A stretch of 64,000 nucleotides of DNA from Allodiplogaster sudhausi (taxonomy: Eukaryota; Nematoda; Chromadorea; Rhabditida; Diplogasteridae), in assembly GCA_945643635.1 (NCBI GenBank), contig CALZFC010000021.1:4810001-4874000 (forward strand), written 5' to 3'. Within the stretch, counting starts at the first letter, position 1. Each line of letters begins with the position of its first letter. A program made the translations under genes and the position numbers. Positions 1-8,778 of the stretch are shown piece after piece. The notes under the pieces are model-generated. The model saw only the letters and a list, made by a program, of their open reading frames with translations. It was not told where the DNA came from and did no database searches.

Positions 1-364
1 TGTTTGAACGCATATTAGTAAATTTTCGGTGATCGCCCTTCTTTAACAGGAACGAATAATATAAATTATCATACAAACTTATATAGATACATACATACAT
101 ATATGTATTGTACAAATATATGGAAAAAGTAAATTTTCCCAGAAGAACTACTAGACTTGCGTGCTCTTTTATATGCCCACACGCGTTGTCCTTTCGAACA
201 ATCAGTGAGGGTGGAAAGGACGAATGACATTTGGACAAGTAGAGTTCGTTGACGCTGTAAAGGATGACGCGTCAGGATTCTTTCTAGTTACAACTTCTGT
301 ATCTCTCTCTCTTCCTTCCTCTCTTCAAATCCACTCTCTTTTTCTCTATTTCTGTAATTCCATT

Positions 365-394
<30 letters not shown>
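365..394. repeat. CT microsatellite
   Basis: Nearly pure CT dinucleotide run, with one CTTT interruption, inside a larger pyrimidine-rich stretch from about 300 to 400. Confidence 0.85.
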
Positions 395-395
<1 letters not shown>

Positions 396-511
396 TGCAT
401 TTCACTCGGTGCAACTACAATCTGTGGCATTTCGTTCACTTGGCTCGACCATCAGATTCTGGAGTAACCAAAGACGGAACAGGAATGCTCTCGGGCAGAT
501 TGCACCATGGA

Positions 512-523
512 GGGGGGGGGGGG
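512..523 (+). repeat. G12 homopolymer
   Basis: Twelve consecutive G residues. Its length in the assembly may be unreliable, as for any long homopolymer. Confidence 0.9.
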
Positions 524-898
524 TACATTTTTCTCGCTCTCTTCCCTTGGATCCCGACAATTAGTTTTTGTTTCCTGTCGCACAATTATGAATGCATAAA
601 TCGGCGAGGATCAAAAATCGAAGCAAGCGAAAAGCAGAGATTGGATTACTGGCGCCGAGGGAAAAGCTTTTCAAATACGTGTATAAGGCACGTTTGCTCC
701 CAGATATATCCAAGTTACAACTTACAAGAAGTGAACCAAGAATTCAGCTCCAAGGCAGAAACATAGATATGAATGACAAATAATAATAATGAGCTTTTAA
801 AATATGAATAAAAATCGGGTTTTCCACAATTGTGGCATGATTTCATCATTTACATCTCTACTTGGCCGTAGGAAACCGGACGTATTGCCTTCATTTAC

Positions 899-1018
899 GG
901 GGGGGGGGGGGGGGCACAGGAGACGTGTTGTTTTCGTGCTTTTCGAGCCTTGGGAGGCGTAGACGAAGACCGTGCAGTTGAGATGGGGGAGGGGGGGGGG
1001 TCAGGAGGAGGGGGGGGG
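899..1018 (+). repeat. Cluster of long G runs, G-quadruplex potential
   Basis: A G16 run at 899-914 is followed, after about 70 bp of mixed sequence, by G5 at 985-989, G10 at 991-1000, two short GG steps and G9 at 1010-1018. The second cluster puts several G tracts with 1-3 nt loops within 35 bp, which meets the usual sequence criterion for an intramolecular G-quadruplex. Folding is inferred. Confidence 0.7.
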
Positions 1019-1355
1019 TCGAGTGGAGAAGCTATTTCATTTCTCATTCACTCTGGCGGGCATACTCTTTGACTAGCCGTCTAGGGAAATATTGTGTTCA
1101 AGAAGGTGTACACAAAAAGGAATGCCTTTCATGAAGCAAATATAGAACAGAGTGCATAAATCATGGTTTCCTTTATATAAAAAAGAAAAATACTAATGGA
1201 CGTCTTTTTTAACCATAAGCCGGTAGAATGCATGAGAGTGATGCATTATTTGAAAGAGCTTGATCTGCGAAATAATGAACGACATAAAAACAGTAAAGCC
1301 GAAATCAAGTGAACTAAAGAAATTGTGAAATAAGATTCCTACTAAACCACAATAC

Positions 1356-1375
1356 ACACATGTATATACATGTGT
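1356..1375. repeat. 20-bp perfect palindrome
   Basis: ACACATGTAT followed by its exact reverse complement, with no spacer. The palindrome is made of alternating purines and pyrimidines. It could be a dimeric binding site or a chance product of CA/TA-rich sequence; nothing nearby assigns a role. Confidence 0.5.
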
Positions 1376-1770
1376 ATGTGAATCCTTACTCTCTAAAAGT
1401 TAACAAGACTTTCGCACAATCAACGTTAACAGAACAGACGAGCCTTCTCACGAGTTCCGCTATCCTTACAAAGACAACGTGACACACGCATAAATGAAGA
1501 CGAACATCTTAAGATCGAATTCGATGACTCCCTGGAAGGATCACACGCGTTTTGACGCATTTATGTCTGTTTCTATTCTTCTTTCAGCCTCTCGTTCACA
1601 AGTTCTTCCTGTCGCTCTCTATTTCCTTCTCCTGTTTTCTCTCCCTCTCTCTTCGCTTTACTTTGCCCCTTTCTCTCTTTCTCTCATTTCTTTATATCTC
1701 CTTCGCTCCATATATGTATTCTATCACTTCTTTCTTTCTTTCACCCTCTCCCTCTTCACTTTGTCCCTTT

Positions 1771-1811
1771 CTCTTCCTCTCTCTCTCTCCTCTCTCTCTC
1801 CTCTCTCTCTC
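1771..1811. repeat. CT microsatellite, interrupted
   Basis: CT dinucleotide run broken by occasional extra C or T, at the end of a pyrimidine-rich stretch that starts near 1610. Confidence 0.85.
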
Positions 1812-2269
1812 AGTCATGTTTTATGTGACGCTCGACGCATTCTTGCACGTGCACAAATCCATCATGTTTTAAACATAAATATTTTACGGTTTTTTTTGTT
1901 ATAAAAGAACTGTAGAATATTTAGCATTAGTTTGCCGCGAATGAACAAATTTTTTTTGCTTGAGTGCCGCTAATCGTAAGTAATTTTTAAAAGATAGCGA
2001 TGTTGAGAGAAAACTAACCGCGTAGCAGATTCGTTTAGCTGCTCTTCTCACAGATTTAACTCATTGTCAAGTTTTCTCCTCGTAGTTCTCTCTATTTCTT
2101 GATGGATCTTCACGTTACTCTCTCTTCCTTCTTTCACTCTTTCTCTTTGCTCTCTTATCTACGCTTTCTCTCTCTTTCTTCATCTCGTTCGTCTAAGCGA
2201 AGCTGACATCGAAGAAGGGAAGTCCTGCGGAAGCAAATTTGTCACAGTCGCGTATTTTGGTCGAGCAAT

Positions 2270-2352
2270 TCTCTCTCTCTCTCGCTCTCTCTCTCTGTCT
2301 CTCTCTGTCTCTCTCTGTGTCTCTCCTCTCTCTCTCTATCTCTCTCTCTCTC
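2270..2352. repeat. CT microsatellite, interrupted by GT steps
   Basis: About 80 bp of CT repeats with scattered G interruptions (CTGTCT, TGTGTC). It generates a spurious Ser/Leu open frame. Confidence 0.85.
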
Positions 2353-2934
2353 GTTTTCTCTTTATATCGCTCTTTTGGCGCTTCATTTCACATGCTCCTT
2401 CTCTCGCACAGTATTTCTGTTTCCGATTCTCTCCCTGAACCTTACTAAACTGAAATAGCGATATTGTTCGCGTTTTCCGTGCTGAAGCAACAGGATAACA
2501 CGGAACTATTAGAGAGTGAGGAAAGTGACGTGAAAATGTTTTTTTTTTTGTTTCTTTGTATTGAAGAAAATGATCCAGTGAATGAATGCTGTCTTGCACG
2601 GAGTGAGGGCTGAATAAAGAGAGTTTGAGGGAGCGAGAATTGCTAGAGGGAAAAGAGATGGAGGCAGAGAGCATAAAGATAATGGAGGAGATGAAACTGT
2701 GCAACTAATCCCAGAACCTGTGTCTACAAAACCTGATATAATAATCAAAATTATAGCAGTAGGTAACAATCAAAAACATAATTTTTCTCTATGAAAAGAT
2801 AAGATGTAAATTAGATATTACGATATTTGATTACGGTTCAAAATGATTAACATCTTTGTGTTTTATTTTAAGTAGAATATTTGGATAGAGAAGAGAGTAA
2901 AGAGTGAAGAGACATGTAAGCGAAGAGAGAAAGT

Positions 2935-5823
2935 GAGACCGACATGGAATGAGAAGAGGGAGAGAGAACAAGAGAGAGAGATAAAGGGAGACCGACATGG
3001 AATGAGAAGAGGGAGAGAGAACAAGAGAGAGAGAGAAAGTAGAATGAGAAGAGGGAGAGAGAACAAGAGAGAGAGAGAAAGTAGAATGAGAAGAGGGAGA
3101 GAGAACAAGAGAGAGAGAGAAAGTAGAATGAGAAGAGGGAGAGAGAACAAGAGAGAGAGAGAAAGTAGAATGAGAAGAGGGAGAGAGAACAAGAGAGAGA
3201 GAGAAAGTAGAATGAGAAGAGGGAGAGAGAACAAGAGAGAGAGAGAAAGTAGAATGAGAAGAGGGAGAGAGAACAAGAGAGAGAGAGAGAAAGTAGAATG
3301 AGAAGAGGGAGAGAGAACAAGAGAGAGAGAGAAAGTAGAATGAGAAGAGGGAGAGAGAACAAGAGAGAGAGAGAAAGTAGAATGAGAAGAGGGAGAGAGA
3401 ACAAGAGAGAGAGAGAAAGTAGAATCAGAAGAGGGAGAGAGAACAAGAGAGAGAGAGAGAGAAAGTAGAATGAGAAGAGGGAGAGAGAACAAGAGAGAGA
3501 GAGAAAGTAGAATGAGAAGAGGGAGAGAGAACAAGAGAGAGAGAGAGAAAGTAGAATGAGAAGAGGGAGAGAGAACAAGAGAGGGAGAGAGAAAGTAGAA
3601 TGAGAAGAGGGAGAGAGAACAAGAGAGAGAGAGAGAAAGTAGAATGAGAAGAGGGAGAGAAAACAAGAGAGAGAGAGAGAGAAAGTAGAATGAGAAGAGG
3701 GAGAGAGAACAAGAGAGAGAGAGAGAGAGAAAGTAGAATGAGAAGAGGGAGAGAGAACAAGTGAGAGAGAGAGAAAGTAGAATGAGAAGAGGGAGAGAGA
3801 ACAAGAGAGAGAGAGAGAAAGTAGAATGAGAAGAGGGAGAGAGAACAAGAGAGAGAGAGAGAAAGTAGAATGAGAAGAGGGAGAGAGAACAAGAGAGAGA
3901 GAGAGAAAGTAGAATGAGAAGAGGGAGAGAGAACAAGAGAGAGAGAGAGAAAGTAGAATGAGAAGAGGGAGAGAGAACAAGAGAGAGAGAGAGAAAGTAG
4001 AATGAGAAGAGGGAGAGAGAACAAGAGAGAGAGAGAAAGTAGAATGAGAAGAGGGAGAGAGAACAAGAGAGAGAGAGAGAAAGTAGAATGAGAAGAGGGA
4101 GAGAGAACAAGAGAGAGAGAGAGAAAGTAGAATGAGAAGAGGGAGAGAGAACAAGAGAGAGAGAGAAAGTAGAATCAGAAGAGGGAGAGAGAACAAGAGA
4201 GAGAGAGAGAAAGTAGAATGAGAAGAGGGAGAGAGAACAAGAGAGAGAGAGAAAGTAGAATGAGAAGAGGGAGAGAGAGAACAAGAGAGAGAGAGAAAGT
4301 AGAATGAGAAGAGGGAGAGAGAACAACAGAGAGAGAGAGAAAGTAGAATGAGAAGAGGGAGAGAGAACAAGAGAGAGAGAGAAAGTAGAATGAGAAGAGG
4401 GAGAGAGAACAAGAGAGAGAGAGAAAGTAGAATGAGAAGAGGGAGAGAGAACAAGAGAGAGAGAGAGAAAGTAGAATGAGAAGAGGGAGAGAGAACAAGA
4501 GAGAGAGAGAGAAAGTAGAATGAGAAGAGAGAGAGAGAACAAGAGAGAGAGAGAGAAAGTAGAATGAGAAGAGGGAGAGAGAACAAGAGAGAGAGAGAAA
4601 GTAGAATGAGAAGAGGGAGAGAGAACAAGAGAGAGAGAGAAAGTAGAATGAGAAGAGGGAGAGAGAACAAGAGAGAGAGAGAGAAAGTAGAATGAGAAGA
4701 GGGAGAGAGAAGAAGAGAGAGAGAGAAAGTAGAATGAGAAGAGGGAGAGAGAACAAGAGAGGGAGAGAGAAAGTAGAATGAGAAGAGGGAGAGAGAACAA
4801 GAGAGAGAGAGAGAAAGTAGAATGAGAAGAGGGAGAGAGAACAAGAGAGAGAGAGAAAGTAGAATGAGAAGAGGGAGAGAGAACAAGAGAGAGAGAGAGA
4901 AAGTAGAATGAGAAGAGGGAGAGAGAACAAGAGAGAGAGAGAGAGAGAGAAAGTAGAATGAGAAGAGGGAGAGAGAACAAGAGAGAGAGAGAAAGTAGAA
5001 TGAGAAGAGGGAGAGAGAACAAGAGAGAGAGAGAGAGAGAAAGTAGAATGAGAAGAGGGAGAGAGAACAAGAGAGAGAGAGAGAAAGTAGAATGAGAAGA
5101 GGGAGAGAGAACAAGAGAGAGAGAGAGAAAGTAGAATGAGAAGAGGGAGAGAGAACAAGAGAGAGAGAGAAAGTAGAATGAGAAGAGGGAGAGAGAACAA
5201 GAGAGAGAGAGAGAAAGTAGAATGAGAAGAGGGAGAGAGAACAAGAGAGAGAGAGAAAGTAGAATGAGAAGAGGGAGAGAGAACAAGAGAGAGAGAGAGA
5301 AAGTAGAATGAGAAGAGGGAGAGAGAACAAGAGAGAGAGAGAGAAAGTAGAATGAGAAGAGGGAGAGAGAACAAGAGAGAGAGAGAGAAAGTAGAATGAG
5401 AAGAGGGAGAGAGAACAAGAGAGAGAGAGAGAAAGTAGAATGAGAAGAGGGAGAGAGAACAAGAGAGAGAGAGAAAGTAGAATGAGAAGAGGGAGAGAGA
5501 ACAAGAGAGAGAGAGAAAGTAGAATCAGAAGAGGGAGAGAGAACAAGAGAGAGAGAGAAAGTAGAATGAGAAGAGGGAGAGAGAACAAGAGAGAGAGAGA
5601 GAGAAAGTAGAATGAGAAGAGGGAGAGAGAACAAGAGAGAGAGAGAAAGTAGAATGAGAAGAGGGAGAGAGAACAAGAGAGAGAGAGAAAGTAGAATGAG
5701 AAGAGGGAGAGAGAACAAGAGAGAGAGAGAGAAAGTAGAATGAGAAGAGGGAGAGAGAACAAGAGAGAGAGAGAGAAAGTAGAATGAGAAGAGGGAGAGA
5801 GAACAAGAGAGAGAGAGAAAGTA
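2935..5823 (+). repeat. GA-rich minisatellite, 42-50 bp units
   Basis: Roughly 65 head-to-tail units. Each unit has a fixed core (AGAATGAGAAGAGGGAGAG, then AGAACAAG), a variable GA run, and the end AAAGT. Units are 42, 44, 46 bp or slightly longer because the GA run changes in 2-bp steps. The first two units are longer and carry an extra segment containing GACCGACATGG. Rare base variants mark particular units: AGAATCAG at 3421, 4171 and 5521, and AACAAC in place of AACAAG near 4324. The strand is almost pure purine. Minus-strand open frames of over 1000 codons are low-complexity by-products whose frame shifts whenever a unit is 44 rather than 42 bp, so I do not treat them as coding. Confidence 0.95.
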
Positions 5824-6039
5824 TCTAACTGAAGAAACAGAGTGATGTAGTGAATAAGCCATATACAAAGAAAGAGCTGAGGTGCGAAAAATGAGAAAAA
5901 GAGACACCGCTTCTTCAGAAGTTGCTTGTTCGCCGCTTCACAAGCTGCGAAACTCGACGTTTGAAGACCTCTTCCAATCTCTTCTTCTCTGTTTCTCCCA
6001 TTCAAATCATTCTCTCTCTCTTTTCTTCCTCTTTCTCTC

Positions 6040-6075
<36 letters not shown>

Positions 6076-6250
6076 CATCTCACCTCATCTCATCATGTAA
6101 TCTGTGCTTCTTGATCCTCTCTGACACTCCCGCGTGCTCATTCCTTGAACTCGTCGTTCTAGAGAAGCTGGTCCCAGCTAGCTCACTTTATTACTTTCAT
6201 TTGCATATATAAGAAATGACGTGCTAAAGTTCTTCTCTTTTCCATTTTAG
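5824..6250. other. CT-rich flank between minisatellite and gene
   Basis: This holds a clean CT run at 6043-6072 and an AT-rich segment near 6190-6250. A good polypyrimidine-AG sequence ends at 6250. No gene is recognised. The segment may contain upstream regulatory sequence or an unseen 5' exon of the coiled-coil gene. Confidence 0.5.
6043..6072. repeat. CT microsatellite, 15 repeats
   Basis: Uninterrupted CT dinucleotides, about 210 bp upstream of the putative initiator motifs of the next gene. Confidence 0.9.
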
Positions 6251-6284
6251 CTATCGAGGAGTTGCCTTCTTCGGACTATTCCAT

Positions 6285-6301
6285 TCAGTTCGCATTCAGT
6301 G
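6285..6301 (+). promoter_or_regulatory. Putative Pol II initiator motifs (TCAGT type)
   Basis: TCAGTT at 6285-6290 and TCAGTG at 6296-6301 match the arthropod initiator consensus (TCAKTY, one mismatch in the second). They lie just upstream of a GTATGT splice donor at 6308. This would make a very short non-coding first exon. The motif is short, so chance is a real alternative. The polypyrimidine-AG ending at 6250 could instead make 6251-6307 an internal non-coding exon. Confidence 0.35.
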
Positions 6302-6307
6302 ACGCTT

Positions 6308-6411
6308 GTATGTAAATCATATGCTCAAACAATTTCTCTTACTAATTGAAAACTTGGTAGAAATTTGGCATGAATTTAAATATGATATTTTTTTATATTA
6401 TTTTTTCCCAG
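6308..6411 (+). other. Putative 5' UTR intron of the coiled-coil gene
   Basis: The donor is GTATGT at 6308. A branch-like TACTAAT lies at 6340-6346. The acceptor is a T-rich tract ending CCCAG at 6411. It is 104 nt long. The start codon follows three bases after the acceptor. An open frame runs in from 6370, but the residues it adds (N/F/I-rich) translate the AT-rich intron, so the start at 6415 is preferred. Confidence 0.45.
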
Positions 6412-6414
6412 AAG

Positions 6415-7479
6415 ATGTCGTCTTCATCCCGCCTCTCATCTACCTCCTCCTCTCTTCTCTCCGACTACATTCAAGAGATCGTCGAGGCCGAGGAGCTCAT
6501 CCATACGCTTGAGCGTGCATTGCGACGCGAGCGGCTTCGAAGCGCAGCCGCGACGCGTGCCGCCACGTCCGCGACGCGTGCTGCCGCTCTGCACGCGGAC
6601 GCTGCCGCGGCACTCGGGGCCCGTGCTGAGCGACTGGGACAGCGCGTCGAGAGGGTGCGAGAAGAGAGGAACACGGCAAGGACGCAACTCGCCACGGTAA
6701 GGGCACCTTTCCCGAAGGACGCTCAATTAGATTTTTAAATAGTGAGATTATTAGAAATTTCGCTTGAAATCCTACCTGTCTTTCAGGGAAACTTCTAGAA
6801 TAGACTTCATAGCATTTCTTTAAAAAAATTTATTTTCAAAGATTTCTCATACAAACGGTGAATAATTCTCATGGCTGATAAAATCGAACACGTAGCAGAA
6901 TTTAGAGGGTGCTTTGTTCAAGGGAGCGCTTTACTGAAGAAGGCTAAAATATTTCTTTGTCTCTGCAGGAATCCTATTTGGGAAGGGCGCTATATAGTAG
7001 AGGGAGGATACGGTAAGATGAGGGGAGCCATATTTCGAAATTGAAGGTTTCCGCGACGGCAACAGCACTTGCTGCCGAGAACGCCGTTCTTCGACGCGAG
7101 CTCTCTGCGACGGCAGCGCTCGCGACCGCTTCACACGCGGCAGCCATTGAAGAACCGGAGAAGAAGAAGACGAAGATGGAGAGGGAGGAAAAGAGCACAC
7201 GCTTGCGAAAGGTGAAGAATTACTGTTTTACTTACAACATGCCTCCCTATGTCTCACTTTTCTCACCCGCCCTCTCTCTCCCTCTGTCTCTCTCATATTC
7301 ATCTATTCCAGTTTTCCTCGCTTCCTCGTCTCTCTCTTTCGGAAGGCTTCCTTTCTCGACTCATTGGCCGTCATCAGTCGAAGGGGGCGGAGCTAATGAA
7401 GTCCTCTTCTTCGTCATCCACCGGAATAACAACTGCTTCACAAGACCTCTACGATGACGTTTACGATGGCAGTAATTAA
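6415..7479 (+). CDS. Small coiled-coil protein, function unknown (three coding exons)
   Basis: Proposed join: 6415-6696, 7047-7211 and 7312-7479, giving 204 codons plus TAA, with both introns in phase 0. Exon 1 (residues 1-94) starts with a Ser-rich tail, then an acidic helix (QEIVEAEELIHTLE) and a long Ala/Arg/Glu helix with coiled-coil character. Exon 2 (95-149) continues the Ala-rich helix and ends in a Lys/Glu-rich stretch. Exon 3 (150-204) is Ser-rich and ends in an acidic tail (DLYDDVYDG). The exons are GC-rich against AT-rich introns. Donors at 6697 (GTAAGG) and 7212 (GTGAAG) and the acceptor at 7311 are good. The exon 2 acceptor is weak: AG at 7046, or AG at 7022, which adds eight codons. 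The strongest acceptor, at 6968, leads to an in-frame TAA at 7014-7016. I recognise no family. A pseudogene remains possible. Confidence 0.5.
6969..7016 (+). other. Possible alternative exon with in-frame stop
   Basis: A textbook acceptor (pyrimidine tract then CTGCAG) ends at 6968. Reading on in the exon 1 frame gives 15 codons and then TAA at 7014. A donor-like GTAAGA sits at 7013, overlapping that stop. Use of the acceptor would truncate the protein after about 109 residues. The distance from the donor at 7013 to the next in-frame acceptors (7022 or 7046) is too short for a normal intron. It may be a poison exon, a decoy acceptor or decay of the gene. Confidence 0.3.
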
Positions 7480-7787
7480 GAAAATTTGCTGATAAATCAT
7501 GAGCCTACTTTTAAAAGGAGTAGGATTATGGTTTTATACCACCATATACGTACTGTACGTAACAGTGTCTCGTGTAATGAAAATAATGCTATAGATTTAT
7601 TCTAAGTTAATTTGCATAATAAATAAATGAAAAACCTCTGCAATAGGTTAATAATTTTTTTGTTTTGACATATTGTTAGAAAAATATTGTTTCTACTGTT
7701 GTTGTTCTTGTTATTATTAATCTTGTTTTTGGTGTTGTTGTGTTTTGACGAAAATAAAAGGTAGAGTGAACAAGTTTTTTCACTTAT
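7480..7787 (+). other. 3' UTR and AT-rich flank
   Basis: This covers the putative 3' UTR up to about 7640, then T-rich and GTT-rich low-complexity sequence with no gene recognised. Homology to the tRNA repeat unit begins abruptly at about 7788. Confidence 0.6.
7618..7627 (+). promoter_or_regulatory. Putative polyadenylation signals
   Basis: Two overlapping AATAAA hexamers (7618-7623 and 7622-7627), 139 bp after the stop of the coiled-coil gene, followed by T-rich sequence. The region is AT-rich, so chance occurrence is possible. Confidence 0.5.
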
Positions 7788-7826
7788 GATAAAATTATGT
7801 ACATTCTTCTGAAAAATGATCTTGTC

Positions 7827-7898
7827 AGCAGCGTGGCGCAGCGGAAGCGTGCTGGGCCCATGACCCAGAGGTCGGTGGATCGAAACCACTCGCTGCTA
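7827..7898 (+). tRNA. tRNA-iMet(CAU), first copy of the array
   Basis: Complete 72-nt cloverleaf. It differs from the array consensus in the D-loop (AGCGGAA for AGUGGAA) and by A37G next to the anticodon (CAUGA for CAUAA). Position 37 is normally t6A in initiator tRNA, so the G would prevent that modification. The leader reads GTACATT, as in the right half of the array. Terminator TTTTCTTTTT follows at 7899. Confidence 0.9.
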
Positions 7899-7973
7899 TT
7901 TTCTTTTTATTCTTTCGTTTTAATCACGACTAACGATAAAATTATGTATATTCCTCTGAAAGATGATCTTGTC

Positions 7974-8045
7974 AGCAGCGTGGCGCAGTGGAAGCGTGCT
8001 GGGCCCATAACCCAGAGGTCGGTGGATCGAAACCACTCGCTGCTA
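7974..8045 (+). tRNA. tRNA-iMet(CAU), array consensus
   Basis: It would carry the initiating methionine to the ribosome with eIF2. Stems: acceptor AGCAGCG with CGCUGCU (seven Watson-Crick pairs, A1:U72); D-stem GCGC with GCGU; anticodon stem CUGGG with CCCAG, giving three consecutive G:C pairs at its base; loop CCCAUAA, with C33 and anticodon CAU; variable loop AGGUC; T-stem GGUGG with CCACU; T-loop AUCGAAA (A54, A60). The discriminator is A73. The A1:U72 pair, A54/A60 and the GGG/CCC stem separate initiator from elongator tRNA-Met. The A box begins at UGGCGCAGUGG and the B box is GGAUCGAAACC. There is no intron. Confidence 0.97.
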
Positions 8046-8082
8046 TTTTCTCTTTATTCTTTCGTTTTAATCACGACTAACG

Positions 8083-8091
8083 ATAAAATTA
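8083..8091 (+). promoter_or_regulatory. AT-rich upstream element (-38 to -30), example copy
   Basis: ATAAAATTA lies 30-38 bp before the mature 5' end of the tRNA at 8121. The same element sits at the same distance in nearly every unit. The position is where TFIIIB contacts DNA upstream of tRNA genes, and insect tRNA genes often depend on AT-rich upstream sequence. Function is inferred. Confidence 0.5.
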
Positions 8092-8120
8092 TGTATATTC
8101 TTCTGAAAGATGATCTTGTC

Positions 8121-8192
8121 AGCAGCGTGGCGCAGTGGAAGCGTGCTGGGCCCATAACCCAGAGGTCGGTGGATCGAAACCACTCGCTGCTA
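8121..8192 (+). tRNA. tRNA-iMet(CAU), consensus copy
   Basis: Identical in the tRNA body to the copy at 7974. I use it as the reference for the flanking Pol III signals. Confidence 0.96.
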
Positions 8193-8202
8193 TTTTCTTT
8201 TT
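8193..8202 (+). terminator. Pol III terminator, example copy
   Basis: TTTT starts at the first base after discriminator A73, then C and TTTTT. This two-run arrangement occurs in most units, so the 3' trailer would be only the U tail. In units of the TTTCC type the first run is TTT and only the T5 remains. Confidence 0.85.
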
Positions 8203-8267
8203 ATTCTTTCGTTTTAATCACGACTAACGATAAAATTATGTATATTCTTCTGAAAGATGATCTTGTC

Positions 8268-8339
8268 ATGAGCGTGGCGCAGTGGAAGCGTGCTGGGCCC
8301 ATAACCCAGAGTTCGGTGGATCGAAACCACTCGCTTCTA
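8268..8339 (+). pseudogene. tRNA-iMet-like copy with four-base divergence
   Basis: The acceptor starts AUGAGCG in place of AGCAGCG (G2U, C3G). G70U on the other strand makes 3:70 a G:U wobble, but 2:71 is a U-C mismatch. The variable loop has AGUUC in place of AGGUC. The anticodon is still CAU and both promoter boxes look intact, so it may be transcribed even if it is a poor initiator. Confidence 0.7.
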
Positions 8340-8412
8340 TTTTCTTTTTATTCTTTTGTTATAATCGCGACTAACGATAAAATTATGTATATTCCTCTGA
8401 AAGATGATTATC

Positions 8413-8484
8413 ATGAGCGTGGCGCAGTGGAAGCGTGCTGGGCCCATGACCCAGAGGTCGGTGGATCGAAACCACTCGCTGCTA
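8413..8484 (+). pseudogene. tRNA-iMet-like copy, AUGAGCG acceptor and A37G
   Basis: The acceptor mismatches 2:71 and 3:70 are uncompensated, and G37 replaces A37. The leader is two bases shorter than normal. The copy at 11206 has the same combination. Confidence 0.7.
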
Positions 8485-8559
8485 TTTTCTTTTTATTCTT
8501 TCGTTTTAATCACGACTAACGATAAAATTATGTATATTCTTTTGAAAAATGATCTTGTC

Positions 8560-8631
8560 AGCAGCGTGGCGCAGTGGAAGCGTGCTGGGCCCATAACCCA
8601 GAGGTCGGTGGATCGAAACCACTCGCTGCTA
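8560..8631 (+). tRNA. tRNA-iMet(CAU)
   Basis: Consensus tRNA body. The leader reads TTTTGAAAAATG, shared with the copy at 8854. Confidence 0.95.
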
Positions 8632-8706
8632 TTTTCTTTTTATTCTTTCGTTTTAATCACGACTAACGATAAAATTATGTATATTCTTCTGAAAGATGAT
8701 CTTGTC

Positions 8707-8778
8707 ATGAGCGTGGCGCAGTGGAAGCGTGCTGGGCCCATAACCCAGAGGTCGGTGGATCGAAACCACTCGCTGCTA
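8707..8778 (+). pseudogene. tRNA-iMet-like copy, AUGAGCG acceptor
   Basis: Same two-base acceptor change as at 8413 but with the normal A37. Two adjacent mismatches near the end of the acceptor stem, in the pairs initiator-specific factors and methionyl-tRNA synthetase read, argue against normal function. Confidence 0.7.

Larger units (their letters stand above)
1..2928. other. Intergenic DNA, no recognised gene
   Basis: I see no convincing gene here. Open frames at 224-766, 592-783, 1494-1904 and 2239-2448 are mostly Ser/Leu/Phe translations of CT microsatellites and show no domain I recognise. The 592-783 frame (63 codons) is the only one with ordinary amino-acid composition, and I cannot name it. 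The stretch is AT-rich with many pyrimidine runs, several long G runs and a palindrome, listed separately. An exon of a gene lying off the left edge cannot be excluded. Confidence 0.6.

Noticed and set aside
224..766. 180-codon + strand frame
   Set aside because: Its middle is a CT microsatellite translation, and it has no recognisable domain or clear gene context. A short genuine exon within it cannot be ruled out.
2863..6041. Minus-strand frames of over 1000 codons, Ser/Leu/Phe-rich
   Set aside because: Translations of the GA/CT minisatellite; the frame alternates with GA-run length, and no signal or domain is present beyond low complexity.
6436..6726. Minus-strand and alternative-frame ORFs over the coiled-coil exon
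   Set aside because: The exon is GC-rich and leaves several frames open. Only the + frame from 6415 is flanked by matching splice signals and joins to downstream exons in phase.
6969..7012. 44-nt constitutive exon between the strong acceptor at 6968 and the donor at 7013
   Set aside because: The next usable acceptors are 9 and 33 bp away, too short for a normal intron, and 44 nt would shift the frame of the following exon. Kept only as a possible alternative exon.
7974..8045. Elongator tRNA-Met or tRNA-Ile(CAU)
   Set aside because: A1:U72, A54, A60 and the GGG/CCC anticodon stem are initiator features; the elongator has a different body.
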